Notes under the pieces: model-generated
Told to the model about the DNA's origin: nothing
The model's database searches: none
Seen by the model: only the letters and a program-made list of their open reading frames with translations
Translations under genes and position numbers: made by a program
From: Pyrus communis
Lineage: Eukaryota; Streptophyta; Magnoliopsida; Rosales; Rosaceae
Direction of reading: 5' to 3'
Length of the DNA stretch: 64,000 bases
NCBI RefSeq assembly: GCF_963583255.1
Contig: NC_084803.1
Span: 15,821,428-15,885,427, forward strand
Shown: piece by piece, positions 11,606 to 22,347 of the stretch
Position numbering within the stretch: position 1 is the stretch's first letter
Layout: each line of letters starts with the position of its first letter

Positions 11606-12214
11606 TCCTTAAATGTATATTCCCATCCCTACCTAGCACGAGGCCTTTTGGGAGCTCACTGGCTTCGGGTTCCGTAGGAACTCCGAAGTTAAGCGAGAAG
11701 AGGGCTAGAGCAATCCCATGATGGGTGACCCATTGGGAAGTTGCTCGTGAGTTCCCAAAAACAAAACCGTGAGGGAATGGTAAGCCCAAAGCGGACAATA
11801 TCATGCTACGATGGTGGAGCGGGCCCGGGAAGTGATCCGCCCCGGGCCGGGATGTGACAATTTGGTATCAGAGCCTAACCCTGGCCGCGTGTGTGCCGAC
11901 GAGGACGTCGGGCCCCTAAGGGGGGTGGATTGTGACATCCCACATCGCCCAGGGGTGATCCTTAAATGTATATTCTCATCCCTACCTAGCACGAGGCCTT
12001 TTGGGAGCTCACTGGCTTCGGGTTCCGTAGGAACTCCGAAGTTAAGCGAGAAGGGGGCTAGAGCACTCCCATGATGGGTGACCCACTGGGAAGTTGCTCG
12101 TGAGTTCCCAAAAACAAAACCGTGAGGGCGTGGTCGGGGCCCAAAGCGGACAATATCGTGCTACGGTGGTGGAGCGGGCCCGGGAAGTGGTGTTGCCCGG
12201 GCCGGGATGTAACA
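11541..12214 (+). mobile_element. Cassandra TRIM retrotransposon, tandem form
   Basis: Order: internal-region tail (11541-11575, ending in the purine tract AAGGGGGGTGGAT), LTR (11576-11859), internal region (11860-11930), LTR (11931-12214). Both LTRs are 284 bp and start TGTGACATCCC; one ends TGTGACA and the other TGTAACA. The primer-binding site TGGTATCAGAGCC (tRNA-Met initiator) is at 11863-11875. Each LTR carries a 5S rRNA-like segment, the hallmark of Cassandra terminal-repeat retrotransposons in miniature. The internal region is only 71 bp with no ORF, so the element depends on proteins from other elements. The extra internal-region tail before the first LTR shows this is part of a longer LTR-internal-LTR chain. 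Confidence 0.92.
11631..11755 (+). other. 5S rRNA-like segment inside Cassandra LTR 1
   Basis: Contains GGAACTCCGAAGTTAAGCGAG and GATGGGTGACC followed by TGGGAAGTTGCTCGTG, which follow plant 5S rRNA (box A AGTTAAGCG and box C GATGGGTGACC). The 5' part of 5S is diverged. In Cassandra this segment is thought to supply a pol III promoter. A parallel copy lies at about 11984-12108 in LTR 2. This is not a stand-alone 5S gene. Confidence 0.85.
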
Positions 12215-12321
12215 AATATAGTAGAATATTTACAAAAAAAATTGTCAGATTTTATTATTTAGAAGACCCAACACATAATAAAGATTTTTTTGATTATATA
12301 GCTACGTCTATTTACCCATAA

Positions 12322-12700
12322 TATGGACACATTTAGTTTTATAGTGGATTTGATTTTTTGTATTTCTCGGTACATTTGGAATGTAAGAATGTAAATGTAC
12401 CAAAAGAGTTATCTGATTGAGACATTTGGCTTTGTGGTACATTTGTGAATTTTTGTTCATTTGGTACATTTGGAATCTAAACATACCAAAAGGGTTACCT
12501 GACAATGGACACATTTCGTTTTATGGTACATTTGAAATTTTGGTACATTTGGTTTCTCTGTACATTTGAAATCTAAATGTACCACAAGCGTTACATAACA
12601 ATGGGTACATTTGGTTTTATGATACATTTGAATTTTTGGTACATTTTGGTTTCTCGGTACATATGAAATCTAAACGTATCAAAAGTCGATACTTTTGTTC
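12322..12700. repeat. Minisatellite, ~85-98 bp unit, about four copies
   Basis: Units begin near 12322, 12419, 12503 and 12601. Each has ACATTTxGTTTTATGGTACATTT, then TCTCGGTACATTTGGAATCTAAA, then TACCAAAAGxGTTA (short motifs, imperfect). The GGTACATTTGG word recurs throughout. It is non-coding. Confidence 0.8.
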
Positions 12701-13107
12701 TCAAATGTACCATAAGTTTTAAGTATATTTTTTATATATCTATACGTGAAAAAATATGTATTGAAAACTTTTTATTGAGACATTTTTAATAGAAAGAGAT
12801 TTTTTTTAAAATACTAATAATAAGGAAATGAGGAATTAGTTAATAAATTTTTATTTTATTTTATTAAAAAATGTCATTTAATGCGTAGAAGATGATTGAC
12901 GAAATTAAATTCCTATATTATAGGCAATTAGTTGCTAAGTTACCTTATGCCTCTATATAAATGCATTTAAATTAATGACATGGAAATTAAATAAATAGAA
13001 AATTATTGAGGTGACAATTGATAAAAGCATCTTAATCAAATCTTTAAAATGGATGAATGTTTAATCTAACAACTATAGAAAAGATTTAGGGCATTCTAAT
13101 TTTCCCT
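12701..13107. other. AT-rich spacer, no gene seen
   Basis: Very AT-rich sequence after the minisatellite with no ORF or repeat border I can support. Confidence 0.55.
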
Positions 13108-13200
13108 ATAATAGATTTATTTAAATCCACCTAGTCCTCCTAGGCGCCTGTCTGGCTGTTATGCCCTAACGCACTTCCAAACTAACGTCTAGCGTCTTTG
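13108..13200. mobile_element. Right end of a CCTAGGCG-family MITE
   Basis: Contains AGATTTATTTAAATCCACCTAG, CCTAGGCGCC and TCTAGCGTC, matching the right third of the intact copy at 14567-15067 in order. It may pair with the left end at 8331-8406. Confidence 0.5.
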
Positions 13201-13670
13201 ATAACCATGATCATCGATGGAGATTTCGATGCAAGGAGAGCGGCGATCCAGAGAGGACCCTAGAGGTAGTGGTGGCTGAAGTGAACAACACGGTCGATGG
13301 AGGTGACGGTCGCTGATTTCGGAGAGGCGTGGAGATGATGACCATTGACGACTGCTCAGCAAATATGTCACAATTTTTTTGATGACGAATTTGAGTTTGT
13401 TTATGCACCACGGTTCAATTTCTGTGATCTGGGTTTGGGGATTAATTGGTGTGGGTTGTGGTTTTCTGCAATTTAGAATTGATAAACATAAACGTGAACA
13501 TGTGGGTTTGGGGATTTTTGTTGGGATAATAGACGGCCAGGCGAGGCTCGGGAAGGAGACTTTGAGTTTTTTCTTTTTAATTTTTGGTGAGCTTACTGCG
13601 CGGTATAAAGGAAAAAGGAATTATATGTTTTTAAACACATTAAATGAATAATGTTAGGGAGATTAAATTT
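13201..13670. other. Spacer with G-rich tract, no gene recognised
   Basis: Moderately GC-rich sequence (13200-13570) with short ORFs on both strands. None has a recognisable domain or gene-like splice structure. It might be an eroded captured gene piece, but nothing identifies it. Confidence 0.4.
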
Positions 13671-13862
13671 TTAAAAGTACATTTTTGCTCATCACTATTT
13701 ATTGTGATGTATGCTCACCACCTTACGTTCACCATTAGATGAGTTTGATTTTTGAGATTGTGCCTATTTACTACACAAATCTCAAAATTCAAACTTATCT
13801 AACTGTGATAAATAGGATGGTGAGCATACACCACACTAATTGGTGTTTAGCAAAAATGCTCC
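13671..13862. mobile_element. Hairpin-type MITE
   Basis: The left arm (ACATTTTTGCTCATCAC, GTGATGTATGCTCACCACC) and right arm (GGTGAGCATACACCACAC, TAGCAAAAATGCTCC) are imperfect inverted repeats spanning almost the whole ~190 bp. There is no coding capacity. A target duplication could not be assigned. Confidence 0.7.
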
Positions 13863-14566
13863 CAATTTTCAAACTAAATTCGCAAACCAAATGATGTGTC
13901 ACCAGTAAAAAATAAGTACTTTAATCAACATTTTAGTTATAACATATTCGTCAACATCCACATCATTTTGTTTACAACATCTTGTTTAAAGATTTTGTCC
14001 CACTCACATGACCCCACATTAAATGATAGTGGAGTTTATACGACAACCAATAATTGGGAAAGACAGATAAGAAAAGGCAAGAAAGAAAGGTAGCTAGCAT
14101 TCCTCTTACAAAAAGATTGGGAACTAGCCCCCACCTCCTCCCACCTCTTGTTCCCGCACCTTCTCCCAACTCCCAACCCCAATGGGGGTTTTAGCCTCCA
14201 TGAAACTACTATATTTGAAGTTCTAATAAGAAATTTCATCCCTAACAAGTCTGATAATGGGACTAGATCTATCACTTGGGTTATCAACTTCCTTTCTTGG
14301 GTAGCAAAAAATTAGGCTACAACGAGCCCCAAAAAACAGTGGGTCCCACGAGAAATGTAGCAACCCATGTGAATCAAATTTTACCACTTCCCCCCCATTT
14401 GCGAATACACTTACACACTCTCCTTTTATTTTTATTTTTTTTTAATTCTTCTTTTTAACATATTTTTTTTTCCGAAGGTCCTACATTTTGTTTGTAAGTT
14501 CAATGCTCAAGACATAAAATGATATAAGATATTCTACTAAAAGGGACTACTTTTATTAATTTCAAA
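13863..14566. other. Intergenic spacer, no gene seen
   Basis: About 700 bp of mixed AT-rich and C-rich sequence. Short ORFs occur on both strands, but none has a recognisable domain. Confidence 0.5.
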
Positions 14567-15067
14567 CAATATTCTAAAAATCTCAGCCTAGGCGCTAGGT
14601 AGTTGGTCAATGCCCCGATTCATGCCTAGGCATTTGAAAATTAAGAAATGGCGCCTAGACCTGCTGAGATGCTTGCCTAAACCGCCTAGGCACCCGTCTA
14701 GCCTACCCATACCTGTCTAGACTGCAACTCACTTAGACAAAAAATAGATAACTTTCATTTGCATTTTATTTTTTTCAATAAATTGTAAGAGACTTGTTGA
14801 ATATTTAAATGGACGCATATTATATGCTTGTTTTCCATATTTTTATTATGTTCCAGTACTTCATAATATATATGTCATTCTATTTTGTAGTTTATGATGA
14901 AATTATATATATTTTAAGTATAAACAAGCATTTATTTACACAAAATATAATAGATTTACTTAAATCCGCCTAATCCGTTTAGGCACCCACCTAGGCCCCG
15001 CCTAGTAGCCTAGGCGCTAGGCCCCAACCCACCACCTGACTAGCGCCTAACGTTTTTTAGAACCTTG
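14567..15067. mobile_element. hAT MITE, CCTAGGCG family, intact copy
   Basis: A 501-bp element beginning CAATATTCTAAAA and ending TTTTTTAGAACCTTG. It is flanked by the perfect 8-bp duplication ATTTCAAA (14559-14566 and 15068-15075). Subterminal CCTAGGCG-type words occur in both halves (GCCTAGGCGCTAGG near 14585, CCTAGGCGCTAGGCC near 15010). The 8-bp duplication and CA...TG ends fit the hAT superfamily. There is no ORF. Two further copies or parts are in this window. Confidence 0.85.
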
Positions 15068-15075
15068 ATTTCAAA

Positions 15076-15488
15076 ATAAAATACAATACATATTGAAATG
15101 ACATTGACAGTTAGATACTTAAACACAAAACATAAACAAACAACATACCTAAATTGTAAAGGCATTACAATTTAATTATTTGAAACAATAAACAAGGAAA
15201 CACACTTATATTGTAAAGCCATTACAATTTAGTTATTTAAATGCTACAAGCACAAGACTTAGTCTCTATGTACATGTTCATTCCACACGTGTGCAATCAA
15301 ATTATTTCAGAAAACGAAGTGGCCATTTGGATCTTCCAACGGATGAGATTGAGATAAGAGAATCTAATCCAACAAACGGTTCATAAGTGATGAAATCTAA
15401 TTTTGACAAATTTTTTTTTTTTTTTGTTTAGATTGAAAAGTTCATGAAAAAAAAATTAAGATAACATGTTGAAACTATAGAGTTAGTA
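15076..15488. other. AT-rich spacer, no gene seen
   Basis: Includes two related short phrases TTGTAAAGGCATTACAATTTA (near 15156) and TTGTAAAGCCATTACAATTTA (near 15211), a small local direct repeat. Nothing else supportable. Confidence 0.5.
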
Positions 15489-15496
15489 CACCCAAT

Positions 15497-16402
15497 TAGG
15501 GGTGGGCAAACGGTTCCTAGATCCGTGGGGCGGGCCGGTTCTTTGCGGTTTGGGGCGAGTCCAAAAATTATAAATTCAAAACGGGGCGGACCAAGCCGGT
15601 TCCTTATAAATAACGAGGCGGGCTAGTTCTAAAAATTGGAAAAAAAGGGGCCCTAACCCGAACCGTTCATTGCATCTATGATCTACCCTCTATTATTACC
15701 CATTTACCCTATCACTCTTATTCTTACTCTCAGAACCAATTCACACTTAACTCTCCCCTCACCCTATCTCTCATATTCTCACTCTCAAACCTCAATCTCG
15801 ATGACTCGATCTCCTCCCCCTCGATCTCAAACCTCAATCTCCTCCTTCTTGATCTCTCTCTCCCACTGTCTCTCTCTCTCTCTGTCCATCTTTCTGGACG
15901 CCTCTGTCTTAGATAACGCACCTTCGCCAGTTTTCGCTCCTTCTCGAACCGAAGATCGCCCGACAAAAGCTCGATCAAGAGGTTTCGGACGCGGTGGAAC
16001 GAGTGGAGGATCTAGGAGGACGAATTCTAAGAGTAGGTCTGGGTTGAGTTGGGCTTGGCCGAGACGAGGTCCTGGAGCGATTTGAGGATGGATTTGAGGA
16101 AAGCGACGAAGATACCGAGTCTGTGTGGGGATGACGCGGTCGACGGTTAGGATAAGCGCGTCTGTGTGGGGGACAGCAAGTCCGGGACAGTTTGCCCACC
16201 CAGACTCTAGGATGCGATCAAAAAACCGGAAAAAAAAAAAAAAAAATTAAGAGGACCCGTGGACCGTCCCGAACTGGCCTATTTCATTAGGTCCAGTTCC
16301 AATTTTCAGATTTGTAATGCCCAGCCCACCCTGTTTCCTTTTTAAGTGGCCTGGTCCGATCCCTTCAAATTTTGGGCCCGACCAAGCTCGTGCCCACCCC
16401 TG
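15497..16402. mobile_element. hAT-type non-autonomous element, TIR (T/C)AGGGGTGGGC
   Basis: A 906-bp element with ends TAGGGGTGGGCAAACGG and CTCGTGCCCACCCCTG (inverted), flanked by the exact 8-bp duplication CACCCAAT at 15489-15496 and 16403-16410. This is a hAT signature. Subterminal GC-rich words (GGGGCGGGCCGG, CCAAGCCGG) recur. The interior has a CT-rich stretch (15700-15890) and ORFs on both strands (such as 15678-16085) that match nothing and are compositionally biased. An A tract lies at 16231-16247. No transposase was seen. Confidence 0.85.
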
Positions 16403-16410
16403 CACCCAAT

Positions 16411-17978
16411 TAAATAATCAATGTCATCGAATGAACAAATTAGTCTGTCCGACTGAAACAATCAGTATAATTTGACGTACCAAACGAGACGTAAAAATAG
16501 AATATATCAATTATTTCGTTCACTCAACACGTAATGTCATACATTACATTTTAAGTAGTTCCCCGTCCACATAAAAAATTTCCTCGTTTCTTTTCCCATT
16601 ACATTTTTTTTGCCTTTTATTGACCAGTATGTATCCTAATCCACCTCCAACCTAAAAGCCCAAACCCGTCCGGCTTTAAAGGTTGTTTTTTTCCTAGTCA
16701 ATGAGAATTTTTATAACAAAGTCCAAATGGACACCGTACAAAAACTCTGCAGATGAAAGTGTGCGTTGAGAAATTTTATGGGTACAAATAGATTGAAATT
16801 AAAATTGTAATGTACCGTATATCATATGATTCAATTACCATTAACCTTATAAGATTGGACATTACTTGGTTCCTGACCAGTAAAAATTTAATTTTCTCAC
16901 CCAATGACAAGGACCAATTAATTGTCTTTTCACACTTGCACAATAGGTGGAAACTCAAAATCTTTGGGTAAGAGGTGGCACTATGAGTTGGGTTTGAGTT
17001 TAGGTAGTTTTATCCGCATATTCATTTTTATCTTGAACACATCGCTCTCAATTTTTTGCATTTGGATCAAATAAATTGAAGAAGAACAATGGACAAAAAT
17101 TTGCAAAAGTATGCGAAAAGTAAAAAATAATGTGTGAACAGCAACCCCATTCAGTTTATCCACTTACTTCTGTGTCATAACCCACGAGAATAATATTTTT
17201 AAAATAATAATGTAATAGTAATTACTCATACTATTCGACACCAAGCCAATACATACTCGTATCATTTCATAACAAAAAGGTTACACCTGGATAATCTTAC
17301 CACTATATATGCAACATAATAAGCAGTGGCAAATTCAAAAAAAAATAAAAATAAAAAATCTTGGGGGGTTAATGAGGAAATAGAATGCGTAAAGTGCAAA
17401 ATTTTTGTACGAAAGCCTGTAGCATGTAGTCAAACAGTTAGTGGGCTATAGTCATCTGTCGAGCCATATTGCACACCTATCGACAACTTCCAAGCGGGTC
17501 TTTGAACAGATGTCTATGCAAGAATGTTTGTCGATAGATGACAATACACAAAAGGCAACGTTGAGTGCTGCGGAGCATCACTCAAGTATTTTGTCCCACA
17601 CCTTATGTGCACGAAGTGGTTACTATTTGGACAACCAAGGGGTCATCAAAGGCACTCCTCATCAATTTTTTCGGTCGCTACTAATAATAAGCTCACTATT
17701 GTATTATAATATGAGTGGAAAAAAACCTCTTAGAAAGGGTGGAAAAATCTCCTCTTGTTATCTTTTTATTTTAGTAAGAAATCACGGGTTGATTTTATGT
17801 CATATACTAAGAAAAAATTTAAAAAGTACTATTTTTGTCACTCTAAAAATTTTATTTTTCACTCCGAACTTCCGATAACAGTTTTCAATTTCTTATGGAA
17901 GCCCAAACGATCCTTGACCTAATCCACTCTAAGCCCATTACTAAGCTCGAAAAGCCGTCACAATTCAAATGATGAAAC
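16411..17978. other. Spacer upstream of the acidic-protein gene
   Basis: About 1.6 kb. A 145-codon ORF at 17441-17878 has no recognisable domain. No transposon borders were found. The last ~250 bp are the presumed promoter of the gene at 18244. Confidence 0.5.
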
Positions 17979-18036
17979 CTTAACGGCTAGTTTAGCCAAC
18001 GTGTCAAATTCGACGAACCGCACGCGCCAACGGTCA
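17979..18036 (+). promoter_or_regulatory. MSA-like (AACGG) mitotic promoter elements
   Basis: CTTAACGGCTA (17979-17989) and GCCAACGGTCA (18026-18036) each match 10 of 11 positions of the MSA consensus YCYAACGGYYA. Two more AACGG cores on the other strand follow (CCCGTTCA near 18041 and 18056). They lie 200-265 bp before the ATG. MSA elements bind three-repeat MYB factors (MYB3R) and drive G2/M transcription in plants. Role here is inferred from position and clustering. Confidence 0.6.
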
Positions 18037-18243
18037 CATTCCCGTTCAAGAAACCCCGTTCACCAAACCGCCTCTTTATAATCCTTCCAAACTTTATCCC
18101 AAAGCCAACGACATTTCTCGTCTCTTTCAAGAATTTGAATATCAGCGCCCACTGCTTTCTTTCTCCGATCTCCAACTTCCGATCCGTCGATCGTTTTTCC
18201 GACGACCCTTTTCGTTTCTCAGCGACTTTTCAATTCGGATTCA

Positions 18244-19760
18244 ATGGAGACTCCATCGTCAATCAGGAAAGTCACGAGGTCTCAGACTTCGGTCGCTCAG
18301 AACAGCAGCAACATTCCCCTTTCAAGTGAGTCCTCTCACTTTCTTTTGTTTCCTTCCAAACAATCGAATGATCGTGGAAAATAAAATATGGGTACTTAGG
18401 GTTCTTGATGCATGGGTTTTAATGGGTTTATCTTATCAAAGTCTGATTTTCTTTTCTTGAATATGTAATTTCCAATCAGAATCGGGACTTTTAATACTTG
18501 GGTTTTGATGGGTTTATCATAAATTTGATTTTCGTATTGAATCATTAAATTTTCAATCAGAAATCGGGATTTTAATAAATGGTTTTCTTCTCTTGTTTTG
18601 TTGATCTTTCTTCAGGAAAGACTGAAGATTCTGAGAAGGCTCTCTCAAAATCGAGACCAAGAAATGGGAAGCAACAACAAGATTGGTCGGCACTGATTGA
18701 CATCACCAACGATTCTCCGATTGTTGGACTTGCAATGGGAAGCTTGGAGACTCCATCATCGGCCATACTCAAACAGAGAAGCTGCAGAGCCAAGAACACA
18801 CCTGGGTCCGGAGAGGCCTTGCTGAGAGGTCAAGTCAAGACCCTTTTGCAGCAAGTTGAAGAGGAGGCTGAGTTCTCAAAGATATCGCTCGAAAGCCGCC
18901 CTATTTGCCTTATTCAAGGCCTTATCGCCAACTCTCCGATGGGACTCCTGGCGCCAACGCCAGCGAACACGCCACAGGTCTCTGATCTCTCTGTTGGTGC
19001 AAGTGGAAGCAACAAAGTTGGTCCGAGTTGTGAGCAACCTTCTCTTGTTCAAGAACAATTAATTTCTCAGGTTGGTTTCTTCACCTAGTTATCATCTGGT
19101 GCAATAATCTGATTGTATTTACTTGTTTTAACTTTTAGGTTTGCCTCAAAAAATTGTAAATTACTGATTATTTTTTGTTCATCCATGAAAATGTGGTAGG
19201 TGGTATGTGACATCTTAGAAGGAAAAAATCAGGGGAGCCTCGAATCTCAGAAGAGTATCCTGAGCCGCTCTCTGCTGCTGGATTTCTCCGAGAAGTCCGA
19301 AATCTCCTCACTTTCATCAGAGTGCTCCTCTGTGATTACCGACAGCAAGGAGAAGTCATCATCCCCAGATGATGACAATGCTTCCATCTGGTCGATGCAG
19401 GTCAATGCTAGCACCCATGATGAAGATGAGGAAGAAGCAACCGATGAAGAAGAAGACTATTATCTGAAGCTGAATGAATGTTATGGAATGGAAGAAGAAA
19501 AGAAGCAAGATGGAGGATACAATGTGAATGAGCTTTGTGATGGCATTAGCAATATTTGCGTCGATGAGACGAGAAGGATTCCCAAGTTTGAAGGAAAGCA
19601 TACCAGATTTGCGTATGACAGTGAAGATGAAATCGTTGAAGAAGAAGAAGAAGAAGATTCTGCAAAGACTCCGGAATCATCTTCACCAGGTGCCCTGCGG
19701 CTGAAGGGATTGCCAACACCAAAGGGGAAGCACCTACGGTTTCTTGAGGAGGAAGATTGA
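18244..19760 (+). CDS. Acidic plant protein, probably cell-cycle expressed
   Basis: Exon 1 18244-18325 and exon 2 18616-19070 join in frame; exon 3 ends at the stop 19758-19760. The acceptor of the last intron is uncertain. The AG at 19199-19200 would need a 4-base-later donor (after 19074), whereas the strong donor CAG|GTTGGT at 19070 needs the in-frame acceptor at 19232. The product is about 330-340 residues. Residues 1-20 are basic (METPSSIRKVTRSQTSVAQ). Then come a conserved-looking block DITNDSPIVGLAMGSLETPS and SPMGLLAPTPANTPQ. The C-terminal half is rich in Asp/Glu with Glu runs and ends PTPKGKHLRFLEEED. No enzyme domain is visible. It resembles, from memory, the Arabidopsis At5g17160/At3g03130 acidic protein family, which is co-expressed with mitotic genes. 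Molecular function is unknown. Confidence 0.8.
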
Positions 19761-20488
19761 TAGATTCTGGTTTCAAAGTGCTGAAGTTGTTTGGTTTTCT
19801 TTCTTGATAACCATGTTAGCGAAAAGCTTTGTTTTTTGTTTGGATTTCATGACACCAAAAAATGACATGATTGTCATTCATCACTTTGATTTTTAATGAA
19901 TGAAATATTCTTTGCTAGTTTTAACCAGTTGGTGCTTCTGTGTTAATCATCAATTCAACTATGTTAACTCACTGGTTTCAAATTATTGACGAGAAGGCGA
20001 GGCACAATTTGTCAGCAGCAGGCTCGTTTCCTGCGGGAGATGGCCACCATTCCTTTCTATCTGCGGTAGCCGATAGAAACTGAAGCCTCCGCAGCAGCAG
20101 GGTCGGGTCCGAATCTTGCATCCCATCTCAGATACCAAAATGTTATCCTGGAAAGGGAGAAGATTTGTTTCCTCTTTGGATACATCGAAAGGTAACCGTG
20201 CGGCTGACGACACGGGTCCATTTTACCCAGAGTACTCGTCGGCAACACTGGTGTAAAAATCCATGGAATTCAAGGAACAAGTAGTACATTTGACCAATTT
20301 CAAAACCTTGCCCCCGGATCTTGCTCATTTCCATAAATAAAATGCACATGTAATTTACAATGAAAACCCTACTCATGTGGAAAGACATCGGGTCACTAAA
20401 AGAGCACCAATATGTACATAAATAGCACACCGTCCGTCTGAATAGATTCATAATCTCTTCTCGACTCTACAATATCTGTGCTACAACT
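19761..20488. other. Convergent 3' region of two genes
   Basis: Space between the stop of the acidic-protein gene (+) and the TRA1 stop (-). It should contain both 3' UTRs. Poly(A)-like AATGAA is near 19897 on the plus strand. No independent gene is supported. Confidence 0.6.
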
Positions 20489-22288
20489 TTAAAACCAGGG
20501 GTGCCACGTTGGATCCATCATGCACAAGTTCCTCGGAGTCAAGGCAGCTTCAACCAACTCAGTCACTCCGCGCTGCACTGACTGCGGTGGTTCCATGCCA
20601 TTATCCTCCTGAATGCAGCACAACACAAATGACACACTTTTAGGGACGATAAATTAGCAATTGGTTCTGGATTCTTAATCAATTTTTGAAATCGATAAAC
20701 CCTCAAACTTATAGAGGAGTGTTTAGGGTTTAGGAAAATCGATAAAATCAGCACGAACAGCATAAATTATCTTAAATTGAAAAACAACATACCACTGTTT
20801 GGATAGAAAAGAAAAATGGAAATACATCACTGAATGCATTGTTGCTCATTTTATGAGACATGCACTCAAACTCAATATCATTGCAAGTGATGCGAAGCTC
20901 TATGTTATTTAAAAGATCGGAGGCACTGGTTACCTCTTCGGAAAAGTACTGTGGGGCAATTCCATTGATCCGGCCAATAACATGCTCGACATTGGCGATG
21001 ACCTTCTGCTTGAAGTCAATGGGGTTCATATTACCCCCTCCAGCAAACGGGGCCATAGGCATCCCGAGGGAGGGTCTTCTCCAAGACCAAGACAGCAGCT
21101 CATCACGGAAAAACATAGCCAGCTGATGCCACAGATGTTGACTTTGCTGCAATAGAGAAAGATTGAGATTTAGGACACATAATCTCTTTGCTTACATGCT
21201 CATGTAGAAAGCAACTGCCAAGAAAAAACTCACTTTGGGTGAAACCACAGCCTGTGCTGCAGCACACATTGCCGATACAATGAGGCCTTCCACTCCAAAA
21301 TGGGAGAAGAAAGCTTGCATGTTCCTTGTAAGACGAAAAGGCACTGGCTCATTCAATTCGACCATTCCATTTACATCATATGCAGGATGAAAATCGGTTT
21401 GAAATATTTTTCCTGTGTTCTTAGCAAATAAAATTTTATTTGGGGACCTCCCTCCAATTTGTAGCATGAGAGACATAAAACTCGAGAGGGCCAACTGGAT
21501 GGCAAACTGCTTTTTGAAAGTCCACATATGGTTCCCGTTTAACAGAGTCTTGTACATGTATTGGGAAAAAATGCCGTCAGATACAAGATTTTTTGTTATG
21601 TCATTATAAGCTTGGAGGCGAAGGTCTACAACAGCTCCGTTAATGACTTGGCCGGATACAGCCGGATTCAATTGCTCCTTGAAATAGGTTATGGGAAGAT
21701 CCGCCTCCTTGTCATTCCTTGAGCAGTGATTCTCATACACCTCAAGAAAGGTGCTGTACATCAAATCATCTTCTACCATTCGGACCTGCACATACAGCAA
21801 TAGTATAATAAAATAAAATAAAATAAACAATTTCCTTCTTCTCTAGATGGTTACAATAGCAACCACATTTGATGCAGCGTATTAATGAGAGGTGGGTTTA
21901 TGAGCACTTTGGTGATTAATTGGTCACATTCATGCATCTCACTAATTCATACATATGTAACTGCTACTGCACTTGTCTCAGGTCCATGCATTACACTATG
22001 TAGTCTTTATTTTGCATCTACGCATCACCTAGCTATCTAAGGGTGGCTTGTACCCTTATTTTGATATTAGAATAATCAATCTACAGACTAAGTTTGTCAC
22101 ATTGAGAGTGCTAATTTCCTATTCAAGGCTTCCTAGTAGAATACGAAGATATTCTTCTAGTTTTCTGCTTTCGTTCTGCATCAACATTCCAATGAGAAAC
22201 TAACGACAAACCAACCAGGACCTAGTAAAATAGCCCTATCCCTTGTCTAAAAACCAGGAGATGTCTTCAAGGTCAGGAGTTACGTCTA

Positions 22289-22347
<59 letters not shown>

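Noticed and set aside
11631..11755. Stand-alone 5S rRNA gene
   Set aside because: The 5S-like sequence lies inside both LTRs of a Cassandra element, lacks a good 5S 5' part, and has the TRIM PBS and PPT around it.
15678..16085. 135-codon ORF as a gene
   Set aside because: It is within a hAT-type element, Ser/Arg/Pro-biased from CT-rich sequence, and overlapped by equally long ORFs on the other strand.
17441..17878. 145-codon ORF as a gene
   Set aside because: No domain, no codon or splice evidence, and it lies in AT-rich spacer just upstream of a real gene.
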